Shown here in pieces: positions 26,643 through 35,963 of a DNA stretch of 64,000 nt (positions are counted from its first letter, which is position 1; the number at the start of each line of letters is the position of its first letter). The notes under the pieces were generated by a model that worked only from the letters and a program-made list of their open reading frames with translations, ran no database searches and was not told the origin of the DNA. A program made the position numbers and the translations under genes. Source of the DNA: an uncultured Peptostreptococcaceae bacterium (GTDB lineage: Bacteria; Bacillota; Clostridia; Peptostreptococcales; Peptostreptococcaceae); the NCBI GenBank assembly GCA_944383455.1, contig CALWPP010000001.1, forward strand, positions 147,925 to 211,924, in the 5' to 3' direction.

Positions 26643-27047
26643 TTGATTAAACTAATAATACCAGGTCGTCCTATAAGTAAGTCTAATTTTAAGCTATACA
26701 ATAAAAGTGGTCAAACTTTAATGCCAGTTAAAGGTAAATATTCAAAATACGTTGCATATGAAAATATGATTGCAGGGTATATAAATAGTCAATATGATGG
26801 AGAAATAATAGAAGAAAATTTAATAACAGTCTTAAAACTTTACTTCCCAAATAAAAGAATTGGAGATTTACATAACTACCCAAAAAGTATCTGTGATGGT
26901 ATAGAAAAAAGTGGAATAATAAAAAATGACAAACAATTAAAGCCTGTTCTACTTTTTGATTTTATAGACAAAGAAAATCCAAGGGTTGAAATAGAACTTT
27001 ATAAATCTAGTGAATTTGAAGTTAGTTATACTATATCAAAAAAATAA
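26643..27047 (+). CDS. RusA-like Holliday junction endonuclease, isolated gene
   Basis: 134 residues with the RusA fold signature: LIIPGRPISKSNFK at the start and KRIGDLHNYPKSICDGIEKS followed by GIIKNDKQL. RusA uses three aspartates; here the positions read D75, H77 and D96, so one is replaced by His. RusA genes normally sit in prophages, yet no phage gene is nearby; this may be a domesticated copy. The start is TTG, because the ATG five bases upstream leads to an immediate stop. Divergent from queG. Confidence 0.8.
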   Translation: MIKLIIPGRPISKSNFKLYNKSGQTLMPVKGKYSKYVAYENMIAGYINSQYDGEIIEENLITVLKLYFPNKRIGDLHNYPKSICDGIEKSGIIKNDKQLKPVLLFDFIDKENPRVEIELYKSSEFEVSYTISKK

Positions 27048-27048
27048 T

Positions 27049-27070
27049 GTCTCTATTTGAGACACTATTT
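27049..27070 (+). terminator. terminator after the RusA-like gene
   Basis: TGTCTC and GAGACA form a six-bp stem with a TATTT loop; ATAAT/CTATTTTAT extends it weakly, and T-rich sequence follows. Confidence 0.65.
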
Positions 27071-27903
27071 TATCTTTTATTTACTTCTTCTTTTATCATT
27101 TTTATTTCTTCTTTATGACCCGCTTCATCAAGTGGAGTCTCTAAAAAAAATGGAAGATGTTTTAGTTTTTCATGAGTTATAAAATTTATTATGGCTTCAA
27201 GTCCTATTTTACCTTTTCCTATTTGTTCATGTCTGTCTTTTTTACTGTTAAAATCAGTCATAGTATCATTTAAATGAATTGCTTTTAATTTATCAAGTCC
27301 TATTATTCTATCAAACTCATCAATAATATCATCTAAATTATTTACTATATCATATCCTGCCGAATATATATGACAAGTGTCAAGACAAACTCCTATTCTT
27401 TCTTTGAATTTCACTCCATCTATTATTTCTTTTATTTGCTCAAAAGTAAATCCAATTTCGCTTCCTTTTCCGGACATAGTTTCTAAAAGAACTACTAAAT
27501 CTTCATTTCCTATTATAGCTTCATTTAGTGCATCAATTATTCTTTTAGTTCCAAACTCAATTCCTCCACCAACGTGACTTCCTGGATGAAAACATAAATA
27601 TTCTATTCCTATTGAATTCATTCTAGCTATATCTTCTTTTATAGCTCTTTTTCCAAATTCATATACATCATCTTTAGTTCCACCAAGGTTTATAGTGTAT
27701 GGTGCATGAGCTAGTATTGGTCCAAAATTATTTTCTTTTCTTATTTTTTGAAATTTTTCTATATCCTTTTTATCAAACTCTTTAGCATTTCCTCCTCTTG
27801 GATTTCTACTAAAAAACTGAAAAGTATTAGCTCCTATTTCTACAGCTATCTCACTAGCTTTTGAAAATCCTTTTGAAATAGTTATATGTGGTCCAATTAT
27901 CAT
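27070..27903 (-). CDS. nfo: deoxyribonuclease IV (AP endonuclease)
   Basis: 277 residues, TIM-barrel AP endonuclease 2 family. Conserved zinc-ligand segments include [40 protein letters not shown] and [11 protein letters not shown]. It incises abasic sites in base-excision repair, complementing Nth encoded nearby. The frame is open to 27984 but this would read through the lepB terminator; AAAGGA nine bases before the ATG at 27903 (MIIGPH) decides the start. Confidence 0.95.
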   Translation of the reverse strand: MIIGPHITISKGFSKASEIAVEIGANTFQFFSRNPRGGNAKEFDKKDIEKFQKIRKENNFGPILAHAPYTINLGGTKDDVYEFGKRAIKEDIARMNSIGIEYLCFHPGSHVGGGIEFGTKRIIDALNEAIIGNEDLVVLLETMSGKGSEIGFTFEQIKEIIDGVKFKERIGVCLDTCHIYSAGYDIVNNLDDIIDEFDRIIGLDKLKAIHLNDTMTDFNSKKDRHEQIGKGKIGLEAIINFITHEKLKHLPFFLETPLDEAGHKEEIKMIKEEVNKR

Positions 27904-27950
27904 AATCATCAATCCTTTCTTTATTATAGTATATACCCACAAAAAATAAA

Positions 27951-27977
27951 AACAAGTACCTAATAAAGATACTTGTT
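27951..27977 (-). terminator. terminator after lepB
   Basis: On the reverse strand AACAAGTA and TACTTGTT pair around an 11-base loop and run into TTTTATTTTTT. It closes the leftward lepB transcript just before nfo. Confidence 0.8.
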
Positions 27978-28525
27978 TACTCAACTAAACCTATCCTATT
28001 AAATGGAAATAATCTAACCATAACTTTACCCATAACATCTTTCTCATCAACTAATCCAACTTCTGCATGTCTACTATCCATACTTCTTTCTCTATTATCT
28101 CCCATTGCAAATAACTTACCTTCAGGGATAGTAATATCAATATTAGCTTCAGTTATATTATCATGTATGTACGGTTCATCAATAAGCTTATCATTTACAT
28201 AAACGTTTGAATTCTCGATTTTTATGTGGTCACCTTCAGTAGCTATAACTCTTTTTACTAAATCTTTTGTACCTGAACCATCATCTTGCATAAGTCCTGT
28301 AGAAAAAACTATTATATCTCCCTTTTTAAGCCCAGATATTTTAGGAGAAATTCGATTTATTATTAAATAATCATTTTCTTCTAGTGTTGGATACATAGAT
28401 TGACCCTTTACTAGAGTTGGTCTTACAAACTGAGTTATAACAAAAGCTAATACAAATGCTGTTAGTATAATCTTTATCCACTCCACTACCTCATTTTTTA
28501 TCTTTTTTTTAGTTTCTTCAGTCAC
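27977..28525 (-). CDS. lepB: signal peptidase I
   Basis: 182 residues. One N-terminal membrane helix (about 14-34), catalytic Ser43 in GQSMYPTL, catalytic Lys91 in [12 protein letters not shown], and box [17 protein letters not shown]. It cleaves signal peptides of secreted proteins, here including the S-layer proteins and wall enzymes. Two GTG codons are possible; the one at 28525 is nine to ten bases from GGGAG, whereas 28534 is adjacent to it. It follows the HEPN-domain gene with only a short gap. Confidence 0.94.
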   Translation of the reverse strand: MTEETKKKIKNEVVEWIKIILTAFVLAFVITQFVRPTLVKGQSMYPTLEENDYLIINRISPKISGLKKGDIIVFSTGLMQDDGSGTKDLVKRVIATEGDHIKIENSNVYVNDKLIDEPYIHDNITEANIDITIPEGKLFAMGDNRERSMDSRHAEVGLVDEKDVMGKVMVRLFPFNRIGLVE

Positions 28526-28539
28526 AAATTCCACTCTCC

Positions 28540-29334
28540 CTAAAAGTTTTCTTTTCTTCCAATCATATGAACTAATATTTCATTTATATTATCATATTTT
28601 TCTACTTCTATATCAAGGTCTAAAAGTTCACATGCCTTCACTAAATCCCTCATAACCTCAAGAGGATTAGCATATATATTTTCTATTTCTTCTTTACTAA
28701 CTCCTTTAAATCCATGACCTATTGGACTGTCATTTCTAAGCTTCATAAGATTTTCTAACTTTAAATTATTTATAATATTTAAAGCTTTTTCCATTTTTTT
28801 AGTTTTTCTTACATACTTATTTACATAATTATTTATACCATGAATTAAGTTAGCATTATATATATTATACTTCTTTTTTAGAGTGTATAAAATATTTTTC
28901 TTCGAAAGCATATAACTGTTCATATCTATTTTATATTTTTTATTTTCTTTTGTACTTACAAATATATATTTAAGTAATGCTTCTTTAACTCTATAAAGCC
29001 TTCCCAAAAAATCTATGTACTCTCTATTTATTATTTGAATTCTTATGTTTTCAATAAGTTCAGATAAAATATCATCAACTTCTCCATTAATTAAATTTTC
29101 TAAGTTATCTCTTACTTTTGATAAACCTTTTAGATTTAAAAAATCATCACTTATTTTATTTAATGAATTTAGAGATTTTTTAAATTCAAAATTCATAGAA
29201 TACATGCAAGACTCAGTTAAGTAATAAAGGTCTCCACTATTTATATCTGCTTCTTCAAGAATGTCTAAAATAGCACTATAATCATATCTTTTTAAGAATT
29301 TAGCAACTGCATATTCTTGGCATTCATTTAGCAT
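28540..29334 (-). CDS. stand-alone HEPN-domain protein, candidate RNase
   Basis: 264 residues, soluble, mostly helical. Two segments resemble the HEPN part of CRISPR Csm6/Csx1-type proteins: DFLGRLYRVKEALLKYIFV (about 108-126) and LRNDSPIGHGFKGVSKEEI (about 199-217). The latter contains R200-N201-x5-H207, the R-x4-6-H ribonuclease motif. No CARF domain is attached and no CRISPR genes are present. It sits between an rRNA methyltransferase-like gene and lepB. Function is inferred only: an RNase linked to stress or defence, or an inactive relative. GGAGG precedes the ATG. Confidence 0.65.
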   Translation of the reverse strand: MLNECQEYAVAKFLKRYDYSAILDILEEADINSGDLYYLTESCMYSMNFEFKKSLNSLNKISDDFLNLKGLSKVRDNLENLINGEVDDILSELIENIRIQIINREYIDFLGRLYRVKEALLKYIFVSTKENKKYKIDMNSYMLSKKNILYTLKKKYNIYNANLIHGINNYVNKYVRKTKKMEKALNIINNLKLENLMKLRNDSPIGHGFKGVSKEEIENIYANPLEVMRDLVKACELLDLDIEVEKYDNINEILVHMIGRKENF

Positions 29335-29372
29335 AAATTTCCTCCAAAGTAATTTTATTAAGTATGATGAAG

Positions 29373-30665
29373 TTAGTATTTTATTCTAAGACCTTTTGGA
29401 TAATGGTTTTTTAAAACTCCATTTGATTCTTTTGCCCAACCAAGTGGAATATTTTCTACACAAACTAAAACCCATCCTCTACTTTTTGATGTGTTTATAG
29501 TGTTACCTCTTAAATAATCTAGAGGATATTTACTATCAAGTTTAAAATTTTCTATATTCTTTACATCACTTGACTTTAAGTAATGAGATAATGAATGAGA
29601 AGGTTCAAATCTATTTTTCTTTAAAGTCCCCAAAAATAGTCCTCTTCTTAAAACTTTTAAATTCTTAGTATCTGGAAAATTATTTGGCACTAAATAAAGA
29701 TTTTCTCCTTTTAATTCAAAATTACCATCTAACCCTACATTTAAAAATTCACTTTCAAACTCTCTGTAATCTTTTATATTTTTAGTTATATCTTTTAGTT
29801 TTAAGTTTCTTGTAATACTTTCTTCATCATCACACTTTTTGATTTTACAAGCAAAATGACCCTCACCTTTTATTTTATGTGGCCAAAGTCTTTTCATTTC
29901 AATCAATTTTGCTCCTAAATTCTCTTTTAAAAATTCTTCTATTATATCTTCATTTTCTTCTTTTGAAAAAGTACAAGTAGAATAAACTAGTATTCCATCT
30001 TTTTTAAGCATATTATAACCATCTTTTATGATTTGTCTTTGTATATTTTGGCATTCTAAAACCTTTTTATAACTCCAATCTTTTATAGCAAATTCATCTT
30101 TTCTAAACATTCCTTGCCCCGAACAAGGTGCATCTATTACTACTTTATCAAAGTATCCTTTAAATACTTTTTCCAAACTTTTTGAATCATTATTAGTTAT
30201 TATAGTATTTTTTGCCCCAAATCTTTCTAAATTTTCTCCAAGTGCTTTTATTCTTCCTGGGTTTATCTCATTTGATACTAATACTCCAGTATTATTTAAT
30301 TTAGATAAAATATATGTAGATTTTCCTCCAGGAGATGCACACAAATCTAGGACTTTATCATTTTCTTTTATGTCAAGAAGAGGTACAACGCTCATAGCAG
30401 AAGGCTCTTGAATATAATAAGCTCCTGCATCGTGAAGGGGATTTTTACCTGCATTAAAGTTTCCATCATAATAAAACCCTTCTTCACACCAAGGTATCTG
30501 ATTTAATTCACACAGATTAAAATCTAAAAAAGTTTTTTTGTCTATTTTTAAGGTGTTTATTCTTATACCACTAGTTTTTTTATCTTTATAGCTTTTAATA
30601 AAATCATCAAATTCATCTTTTAAAATTATTCTCATATCATCTAAAAACTTGTCTGGTAAATTCAA
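29373..30665 (-). CDS. RsmF/NOP2-Sun family rRNA m5C methyltransferase
   Basis: 430 residues. SAM-binding motif LDLCASPGGKSTYIL (motif I), VIDAPCSGQGMFRKDE (motif IV) with the release cysteine, and YSTCTFSKEENE (motif VI) with the catalytic cysteine. The C-terminal 130 residues, ending HYPKGLRIKY, match the RsmF-specific RNA-binding domain. It makes 5-methylcytosine in rRNA, probably 16S. The start is TTG, eight bases after AAAGGA. Leftward cluster with prsW upstream. Confidence 0.92.
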   Translation of the reverse strand: MNLPDKFLDDMRIILKDEFDDFIKSYKDKKTSGIRINTLKIDKKTFLDFNLCELNQIPWCEEGFYYDGNFNAGKNPLHDAGAYYIQEPSAMSVVPLLDIKENDKVLDLCASPGGKSTYILSKLNNTGVLVSNEINPGRIKALGENLERFGAKNTIITNNDSKSLEKVFKGYFDKVVIDAPCSGQGMFRKDEFAIKDWSYKKVLECQNIQRQIIKDGYNMLKKDGILVYSTCTFSKEENEDIIEEFLKENLGAKLIEMKRLWPHKIKGEGHFACKIKKCDDEESITRNLKLKDITKNIKDYREFESEFLNVGLDGNFELKGENLYLVPNNFPDTKNLKVLRRGLFLGTLKKNRFEPSHSLSHYLKSSDVKNIENFKLDSKYPLDYLRGNTINTSKSRGWVLVCVENIPLGWAKESNGVLKNHYPKGLRIKY

Positions 30666-30680
30666 TATTATCGTCCTTTC

Positions 30681-31379
30681 TTATTTATGATTATTAAAAT
30701 TATTTTTAGAATTTTTAATGTACTCATCTAGCTTATCTAAGCTAAATTTCCATAAAAATACTGTATATATCATAAATAATATAATAGACCATCTAGACTC
30801 TATCATCAATATAAAATCAAAAACTCCGTGAAGTACCACAGGAAAAATAAGTGATATTACTAGGTATTGTCTTTTTCTTATTTTAGTATTTTCAAATTTA
30901 AATTTTGAAAAATAATACCCCATAATAATTCCAAACATTATATGAGTTGGAATTGATACAAGACCTCTCATAATACCGACTTTATAAGCTAAGTTGCTCT
31001 CTTCAAAAAATAAATACATTATATTTTCAATACATGCAAATCCAAGGGACAAAATCACAGAGTAAATTATTCCATCAAGTTTTTCATCAAATGACTTTTC
31101 TTTTAGTAAAAATAAATATAAAAAAATAAATTTAAGACCCTCTTCAATAAGTCCTGCAACAATAAAACTTAAGTAAATATTATATGAGTTTCCTATAAAG
31201 AATTCATATGATAAAAATAAGTCTTCTAAATAAATAGCTAAAATACTACATAAAATACCAAACAAAAAGTACTTAAAAATAATTAATAATGGCTCTTTAT
31301 TGTATTTATCTTTTATATATATCCAAATTAAAAATAATACTACTGGAAATATAGATAATATCAATAAATCAAATCTCAT
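30681..31379 (-). CDS. prsW: PrsW intramembrane metalloprotease
   Basis: 232 residues with seven to eight membrane segments. The metalloprotease positions are visible: EEGLKFIFLYLFL (Glu-Glu), ACIEN, HIMFGIIMGYYF and HGVFDFIL. PrsW performs site-1 cleavage of anti-sigma factors (RsiW in Bacillus; the CsfT anti-sigma in C. difficile) in response to envelope stress. No anti-sigma gene is in the window, so its target is elsewhere. It is divergent from sleC; I recall the same neighbour pair in C. difficile. Confidence 0.92.
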   Translation of the reverse strand: MRFDLLILSIFPVVLFLIWIYIKDKYNKEPLLIIFKYFLFGILCSILAIYLEDLFLSYEFFIGNSYNIYLSFIVAGLIEEGLKFIFLYLFLLKEKSFDEKLDGIIYSVILSLGFACIENIMYLFFEESNLAYKVGIMRGLVSIPTHIMFGIIMGYYFSKFKFENTKIRKRQYLVISLIFPVVLHGVFDFILMIESRWSIILFMIYTVFLWKFSLDKLDEYIKNSKNNFNNHK

Positions 31380-31489
31380 AATTTATTCCTTTCATAATAT
31401 TTTCTATATATTATTTCCAATTTTTCTTAACAAAATAATACTTTTATTCATACTATATTTTAAAATCTTTTTTGATAGGGGTGATTTGT

Positions 31490-32761
31490 GTGCAAGAAGG
31501 GTTTTTAACTGTTAGTGTTTTTGATTCAACTACAAATAGACCTATAAAAAACGCTCGTGTTAATATATACTCTATTCCGGATAACAATCAAAGCCAACAG
31601 CAAATTTATCAAAATTTAGAAACTAATATTTCAGGACAGATAACAGGTATTAATTTAGCTGCACCAGATATTAAGTATTCTCAACAACCATCTTCAAACG
31701 TGAGACCCTATAGTGCTTATTCAGTTGAAGTTATTGCAGATGGATATGAACCAATTATAATAGATGGTACTCAAATTTTTTCAACTATTGAATCAAGACA
31801 AAACGTTCCTTTAATCCCAAGAGCAAGAAGAAGATATCGCTCAAAAAGAGATGAGGAAATTTTTTATGTTGGTGAAAATACTTTATGGGGTAATTATCCT
31901 CCAAAAATACCAGAAGAAAGTTTAAAACCTCTTCCACCTCCAACAGGATTTGTTGTACTAGATAATCCTATTGTTCCAGAATTTATAGTTGTTCACGATG
32001 GTCTTCCAGATGATAAATCAGCTCAAAATTACTGGATTCCATTTAAAGACTATATAAAAAATGTAGCCTCCTCAGAAATTTATGCAACTTGGCCAACTCA
32101 AACTATTTATGCAAATATTATTGCAATAATATCATTTACATTAAATAGGGTTTTTACTGAATGGTATAGAAGTAAGGGATATAATTTTACAATAACTTCA
32201 ACTACAAACTTTGACCATAAATTTATATACAATAGAAATATATTTGCAAATATAGGAGTTGCAGTTGATGAAATATTTAATAAATTTATAAAAAGACCTC
32301 CAAACTCTAGGCAACCACTACTTGCTCAGTATTGTGATGGTAAAAAAGTTCAATGTCCAAATCAAATGACCCAATGGGGAAGTAAAGATTTAGGCGATAA
32401 AGGTCTTAGTTATGAAGAAATACTAAGATATTTTTATGGAGATGATATAGCTTTTATTGAAGCTCCAGTTGTTAGTGGTGTTCCTGTATCATTTCCGGGA
32501 TATGTAATACAAGAAGGATCAACAGGAAAAGACGTACGTACAGTTCAAAATCAATTAAATCAAATCTCAAGAGCATACCCTGCAATTAAAAGAGTTAAAG
32601 AAGACGGTGTGTATGGATCTCAAACATCAGAATCAGTTAAGGAGTTCCAAAAAATATTTGGCTTACCTCAATCTGGAGTTGTAGACTTTAAAACTTGGTA
32701 TGAACTTTCTAGAGTATATGTAGCAGTTACAAAAATTGCATCATTAAACCCTATAATATAA
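31490..32761 (+). CDS. sleC: SleC-type spore cortex-lytic enzyme
   Basis: 423 residues, close to the 424 of C. difficile SleC. N-terminal propeptide-like region beginning MQEGFLTVSVFDSTTNRPI, a central SpoIID-like lytic domain (about 170-340) containing QYCDGKKVQCPNQMTQWGS, and a C-terminal peptidoglycan-binding domain with GSTGKDVRTVQNQLNQI and GVYGSQTSESVKEFQ. In C. difficile, the Csp proteases cleave pro-SleC at germination and it then degrades cortex. The start is GTG at 31490, five bases after AGGGGTGAT. No Csp gene is in the window. Confidence 0.93.
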   Translation: MQEGFLTVSVFDSTTNRPIKNARVNIYSIPDNNQSQQQIYQNLETNISGQITGINLAAPDIKYSQQPSSNVRPYSAYSVEVIADGYEPIIIDGTQIFSTIESRQNVPLIPRARRRYRSKRDEEIFYVGENTLWGNYPPKIPEESLKPLPPPTGFVVLDNPIVPEFIVVHDGLPDDKSAQNYWIPFKDYIKNVASSEIYATWPTQTIYANIIAIISFTLNRVFTEWYRSKGYNFTITSTTNFDHKFIYNRNIFANIGVAVDEIFNKFIKRPPNSRQPLLAQYCDGKKVQCPNQMTQWGSKDLGDKGLSYEEILRYFYGDDIAFIEAPVVSGVPVSFPGYVIQEGSTGKDVRTVQNQLNQISRAYPAIKRVKEDGVYGSQTSESVKEFQKIFGLPQSGVVDFKTWYELSRVYVAVTKIASLNPII

Positions 32762-32788
32762 AAAGGCATATTTTTAAATATGCCTTTT
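32761..32788. terminator. bidirectional terminator between sleC and asnA
   Basis: AAAAGGCATATTT and AAATATGCCTTTT form a perfect stem with almost no loop; the T-run overlaps the end of asnA on the other strand. Confidence 0.88.
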
Positions 32789-33794
32789 ACAGTAAATAGA
32801 TTTTTTCATTACTACACTCTTTTATCATTTCTTCTGGCCAAACTCCTACTTGAACTTCTCCAATATGAGCTTTATTTAAAAAATACATACATATTCTAGA
32901 TTGACCAATTCCACCACCTATTGTGTATGGAAGTTCTCCATTTAAAAGAGCTTTATGATAATCTAGATTAACTCTTTCCTCACAATTACTTTCTTTTAAT
33001 TGTTTAGCTAGACTTTTCTCATCAACTCTTATACCCATTGATGAAAGTTCAATAGCACTATCTAATACAGGATTATAAAATAATATATCGCCATTTAGTT
33101 CCCAATCATCATAATCAGGGCTTCTTCCATCATGCTTTTTACCATCACTTAATACTTTTCCAATTTGCATTAAAAATACAGCACCTTTTTCTTTTACAAT
33201 TTTATTTTCTCTTTCTGATGGTGAAAGATTAGGATACATATCAAGAAGCTCTTGAGAAGTTATAAAAGTTATTTCTTCTGGAAGTAATTTTTTTATTTCT
33301 GGGTATATCTCTATAACGTGCTTTTCTGTTTCTTTAAAAACATTATATATCTTTCTTACAACTTCTTTTAGTTTATCAATAGTTCTTTCTTCTTTTTTAA
33401 TTATTAATTCCCAGTCCCATTGGTCAACATATATAGAGTGAAGATTATCTAAAATTTCTTCATCTTTTCTTATAGCATTCATATCGCTATAAAGACCTGT
33501 ACCTAGATTAAAACCATATTTTTTTAGAGCCATCCTTTTCCATTTTGCTAATGAGTGAACTATTTCAGCATCTTTATTTATAGAGCTTATATTAAATTTA
33601 ACAGCATTTTCTACACCATTTAAATTGTCATTTACACCAGTTTCAGGTAATACAAAAAGAGGTGAAGATACTCTAGTTAATTTTAATTCCTCACTTAATC
33701 TTTGTTCAAAAAAATCTTTTAAATCTTTTATAGCTTGTTGAGTTTCTATTATACTTAAACTAGATTTATAGTTTTTAGGTATTATTAAGCTCAC
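32787..33794 (-). CDS. asnA: aspartate-ammonia ligase (asparagine synthetase A)
   Basis: 335 residues, class II aaRS-like fold. It makes asparagine from aspartate, ammonia and ATP. Signatures include LIIPKNYKSSLSIIETQQAI, TRVSSPLFVLPETGVNDNLN, DQWDWELII and GGGIGQSRICMYFL. The reading frame is open from ATG 33809, but GGAGG falls after that ATG and eight bases before GTG 33794 (MSLIIPK), the family's usual N-terminus. The ptsI terminator is only 30 bases upstream; the -10-like TGATAAAAT sits in that hairpin's loop and may be the asnA promoter. No T-box was found. Confidence 0.93.
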   Translation of the reverse strand: MSLIIPKNYKSSLSIIETQQAIKDLKDFFEQRLSEELKLTRVSSPLFVLPETGVNDNLNGVENAVKFNISSINKDAEIVHSLAKWKRMALKKYGFNLGTGLYSDMNAIRKDEEILDNLHSIYVDQWDWELIIKKEERTIDKLKEVVRKIYNVFKETEKHVIEIYPEIKKLLPEEITFITSQELLDMYPNLSPSERENKIVKEKGAVFLMQIGKVLSDGKKHDGRSPDYDDWELNGDILFYNPVLDSAIELSSMGIRVDEKSLAKQLKESNCEERVNLDYHKALLNGELPYTIGGGIGQSRICMYFLNKAHIGEVQVGVWPEEMIKECSNEKIYLL

Positions 33795-33825
33795 AAAAAA
33801 TTCCTCCATCTATTTAAAATAAAAA

Positions 33826-33862
33826 ATCTTTTGTACTATTTTATCACAACAGTACAAAAGAT
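33826..33862 (-). terminator. ptsI terminator with a promoter-like loop
   Basis: On the reverse strand ATCTTTTGTACT and AGTACAAAAGAT form a perfect 12-bp stem followed by TTTTTATTTT. The 13-base loop reads GTTGTGATAAAAT, an extended -10-like element directed to asnA, with TTAGAA 18 bases upstream. Confidence 0.85.
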
Positions 33863-33890
33863 TCTAATTTTTTTAAAAATTTAAAATATT

Positions 33891-35606
33891 TTATCTATTG
33901 AATTTTTTATCTATGTATTCTTTTATTTCTTCAGAAGTTCCCATAGATAATATTTCATTTGCAAATTCTTGCATTTCTTTATAGCTTAAAGAGTTTATTA
34001 ATTTTCTTGATGGAAGTATAGATATTGGGCTCATAGAAAACTCGTCAAGTCCAAATCCTAAAAGTATTGGTATCATATTAGAGTCTCCTGCACTTTCTCC
34101 ACACATTCCAACCCATTTTCCTTCCTTATGTGCATTATCTATAACCATCTTTATAAGTCTAAGTACTGCAGGATTAAATTGGTTATATAAGTGACTTATT
34201 TTTTGGTTCATTCTATCAACTGCACAAGTATATTGTATTAAATCGTTTGTTCCAATTGAGAAAAAGTCTACATGTTTTGCAAGTATATCAGATATAACTG
34301 CTGCAGAAGGTATTTCTATCATCATACCAACTTCAACATCATCTGAATATTTAATTCCTTCTTTAGTAAGTTCTTCTTTAACTTCACTTACAACTTCTTT
34401 AGCTTTTAAAAGCTCTTCTAAAGAAGAAATCATAGGAAACATTATTCTTAATTTCCCGTGAATACTTGCTCTATATAAAGCTCTTAATTGAGTTTTAAAT
34501 ATTTCTGTTTTATCTAAGCAAATTCTTATTGCTCTATATCCTAAAAATGGATTCATTTCATGTTCCATATCAAAGTATGGAAGTTCTTTATCTCCACCTA
34601 TATCTAAAGTTCTTATTACTATAGGTTTATTATTCATTCCTTCAAGAACTGCTTTATATGCTTCATATTGTTCTTCTTCTGTAGGGAAAGCATCTTCTTT
34701 ATCCATATATAAAAACTCAGTTCTATAAAGTCCAACACCTTCAGCATCATTATTTATAAGACCTTCAACATCTTTTGGGCTTCCTATATTTCCTGCTAAT
34801 TCAACATGTCTTCCGTCAAGAGTTATAGTTTGTTGACCTTTTAGTAGTTTTAAACTTTCTTTGTAATCTTCATACTCTTTCTTTAAATCCCTATAATTTT
34901 CTATAACTTCTTCACTTGGATTTACTATAACTTCACCTGTAGTTCCATTAAATACTATAAAATCTCCATCTTTTATAGTTTCTGTAGCACTACTTAATCC
35001 AACAACAGCAGCTATTTCTAAAGTCCTAGCCATTATAGCAGTATGTGATGTTCTTCCTCCTATATCAGTCAAGAACCCTAATACCATTTTCTTGTTCATA
35101 GTAGCAGTGTCTGATGGAGTTAAATCATGTGCAACTAAAATAACTTCCTCATCAAGATTTGCTAAATCAACAACTTTAACACCTAATATATGTCTTAATA
35201 TTCTATTTGTAACATCTTTTATATCAGCAGCTCTTTCTCTCATATACTCATTATCCATTGATTCAAATAATGAAACAAAAGTTTCTTTTACTTCATTAAG
35301 AGCATACTCTGAATTAACTTTCTCGTCTTGTATTTTAGCGATTGTAGAGTCTAATAACTCTGGGTCTTCTAAAACTAGTAAATGTGCTTCAAATATTTGA
35401 GCTTCATGTTCTCCTAGTTCATTAAAAGCCTTTTCCTTAACCTTAACTAATTCCTCTTTTGATATTTTTACGGCATCTTCTAACTTATTAATCTCAGCTT
35501 GAACATCATGTATACTCTTTCTTTCAATCACTAGTTCAGCTTCTTTTAAAACTAATGCTTTTCCTAAAGCAATACCAGGAGATGCTCCTATTCCTTTAAA
35601 ATTCAT
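33891..35606 (-). CDS. ptsI: PTS enzyme I
   Basis: 571 residues. Transfers phosphate from phosphoenolpyruvate to HPr in the cytoplasm. Active-site histidine in GGRTSHTAIMARTLEIA; PEP-binding motifs NDAEGVGLYRTEFLYMD, GVGL and DFFSIGTNDLIQYTCAVDR; C-terminal GMCGESAGD. GGAGGG six bases before ATG 35606 (MNFKGIGASPG) fixes the start over the longer frame from 35630, which would begin inside a hairpin. Second gene of ptsH-ptsI. Confidence 0.96.
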   Translation of the reverse strand: MNFKGIGASPGIALGKALVLKEAELVIERKSIHDVQAEINKLEDAVKISKEELVKVKEKAFNELGEHEAQIFEAHLLVLEDPELLDSTIAKIQDEKVNSEYALNEVKETFVSLFESMDNEYMRERAADIKDVTNRILRHILGVKVVDLANLDEEVILVAHDLTPSDTATMNKKMVLGFLTDIGGRTSHTAIMARTLEIAAVVGLSSATETIKDGDFIVFNGTTGEVIVNPSEEVIENYRDLKKEYEDYKESLKLLKGQQTITLDGRHVELAGNIGSPKDVEGLINNDAEGVGLYRTEFLYMDKEDAFPTEEEQYEAYKAVLEGMNNKPIVIRTLDIGGDKELPYFDMEHEMNPFLGYRAIRICLDKTEIFKTQLRALYRASIHGKLRIMFPMISSLEELLKAKEVVSEVKEELTKEGIKYSDDVEVGMMIEIPSAAVISDILAKHVDFFSIGTNDLIQYTCAVDRMNQKISHLYNQFNPAVLRLIKMVIDNAHKEGKWVGMCGESAGDSNMIPILLGFGLDEFSMSPISILPSRKLINSLSYKEMQEFANEILSMGTSEEIKEYIDKKFNR

Positions 35607-35629
35607 AACTTTCCCTCCAATTATTTCCA

Positions 35630-35656
35630 AAAACCTCGGATATCATCCGAGGTTTT
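35630..35656 (-). terminator. attenuating hairpin between ptsH and ptsI
   Basis: AAAACCTCGGAT and ATCCGAGGTTTT are a perfect 12-bp stem with a three-base loop. On the reverse strand only five T residues follow, so it probably gives partial termination and more HPr than enzyme I. Confidence 0.75.
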
Positions 35657-35658
35657 AA

Positions 35659-35919
35659 TTATTCTCCAAATCCACTTTCAACTAATTCAACTAATGCATT
35701 AACTGCTGCTTCTTGGTCTTCTCCATTAGCAACTATAGTTAATTCATCTCCTTGAGCAAGTCCTAAGCTCATTATTCCCATTATAGATTTTGCATTAACA
35801 GTTTTTCCTTTTGCAACAACATCTACACTTGATTTAAATTCAGCAGCTTTTTTAACAAACATTCCAGCTGGTCTAGCGTGTAAACCACTAGCATTCTTTA
35901 TACTTACAACCTTTTCCAC
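35659..35919 (-). CDS. ptsH: phosphocarrier protein HPr
   Basis: 86 residues. Phospho-accepting His14 in GLHARPAG and regulatory Ser45 in AKSIMGIMSLG, the HPr kinase site of Firmicutes. It passes phosphate to sugar-specific enzyme II proteins and, as Ser-P form, serves catabolite repression. The start is GTG, nine bases after GGAGG. First gene of the operon; the promoter region carries a palindrome. Confidence 0.97.
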   Translation of the reverse strand: MEKVVSIKNASGLHARPAGMFVKKAAEFKSSVDVVAKGKTVNAKSIMGIMSLGLAQGDELTIVANGEDQEAAVNALVELVESGFGE

Positions 35920-35963
35920 TTTATAATACCTCCAACTTAAATTATGTATTTTATGAAAAATTT

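Noticed and set aside
28540..29334. Interpretation of the HEPN protein as part of a CRISPR-Cas type III locus
   Set aside because: No cas genes, CARF domain or repeat array occurs in the window.
33795..33890. Possible T-box leader for asnA
   Set aside because: The gap is under 100 bases, holds the ptsI terminator and lacks the AGGGTGG-type T-box sequence.
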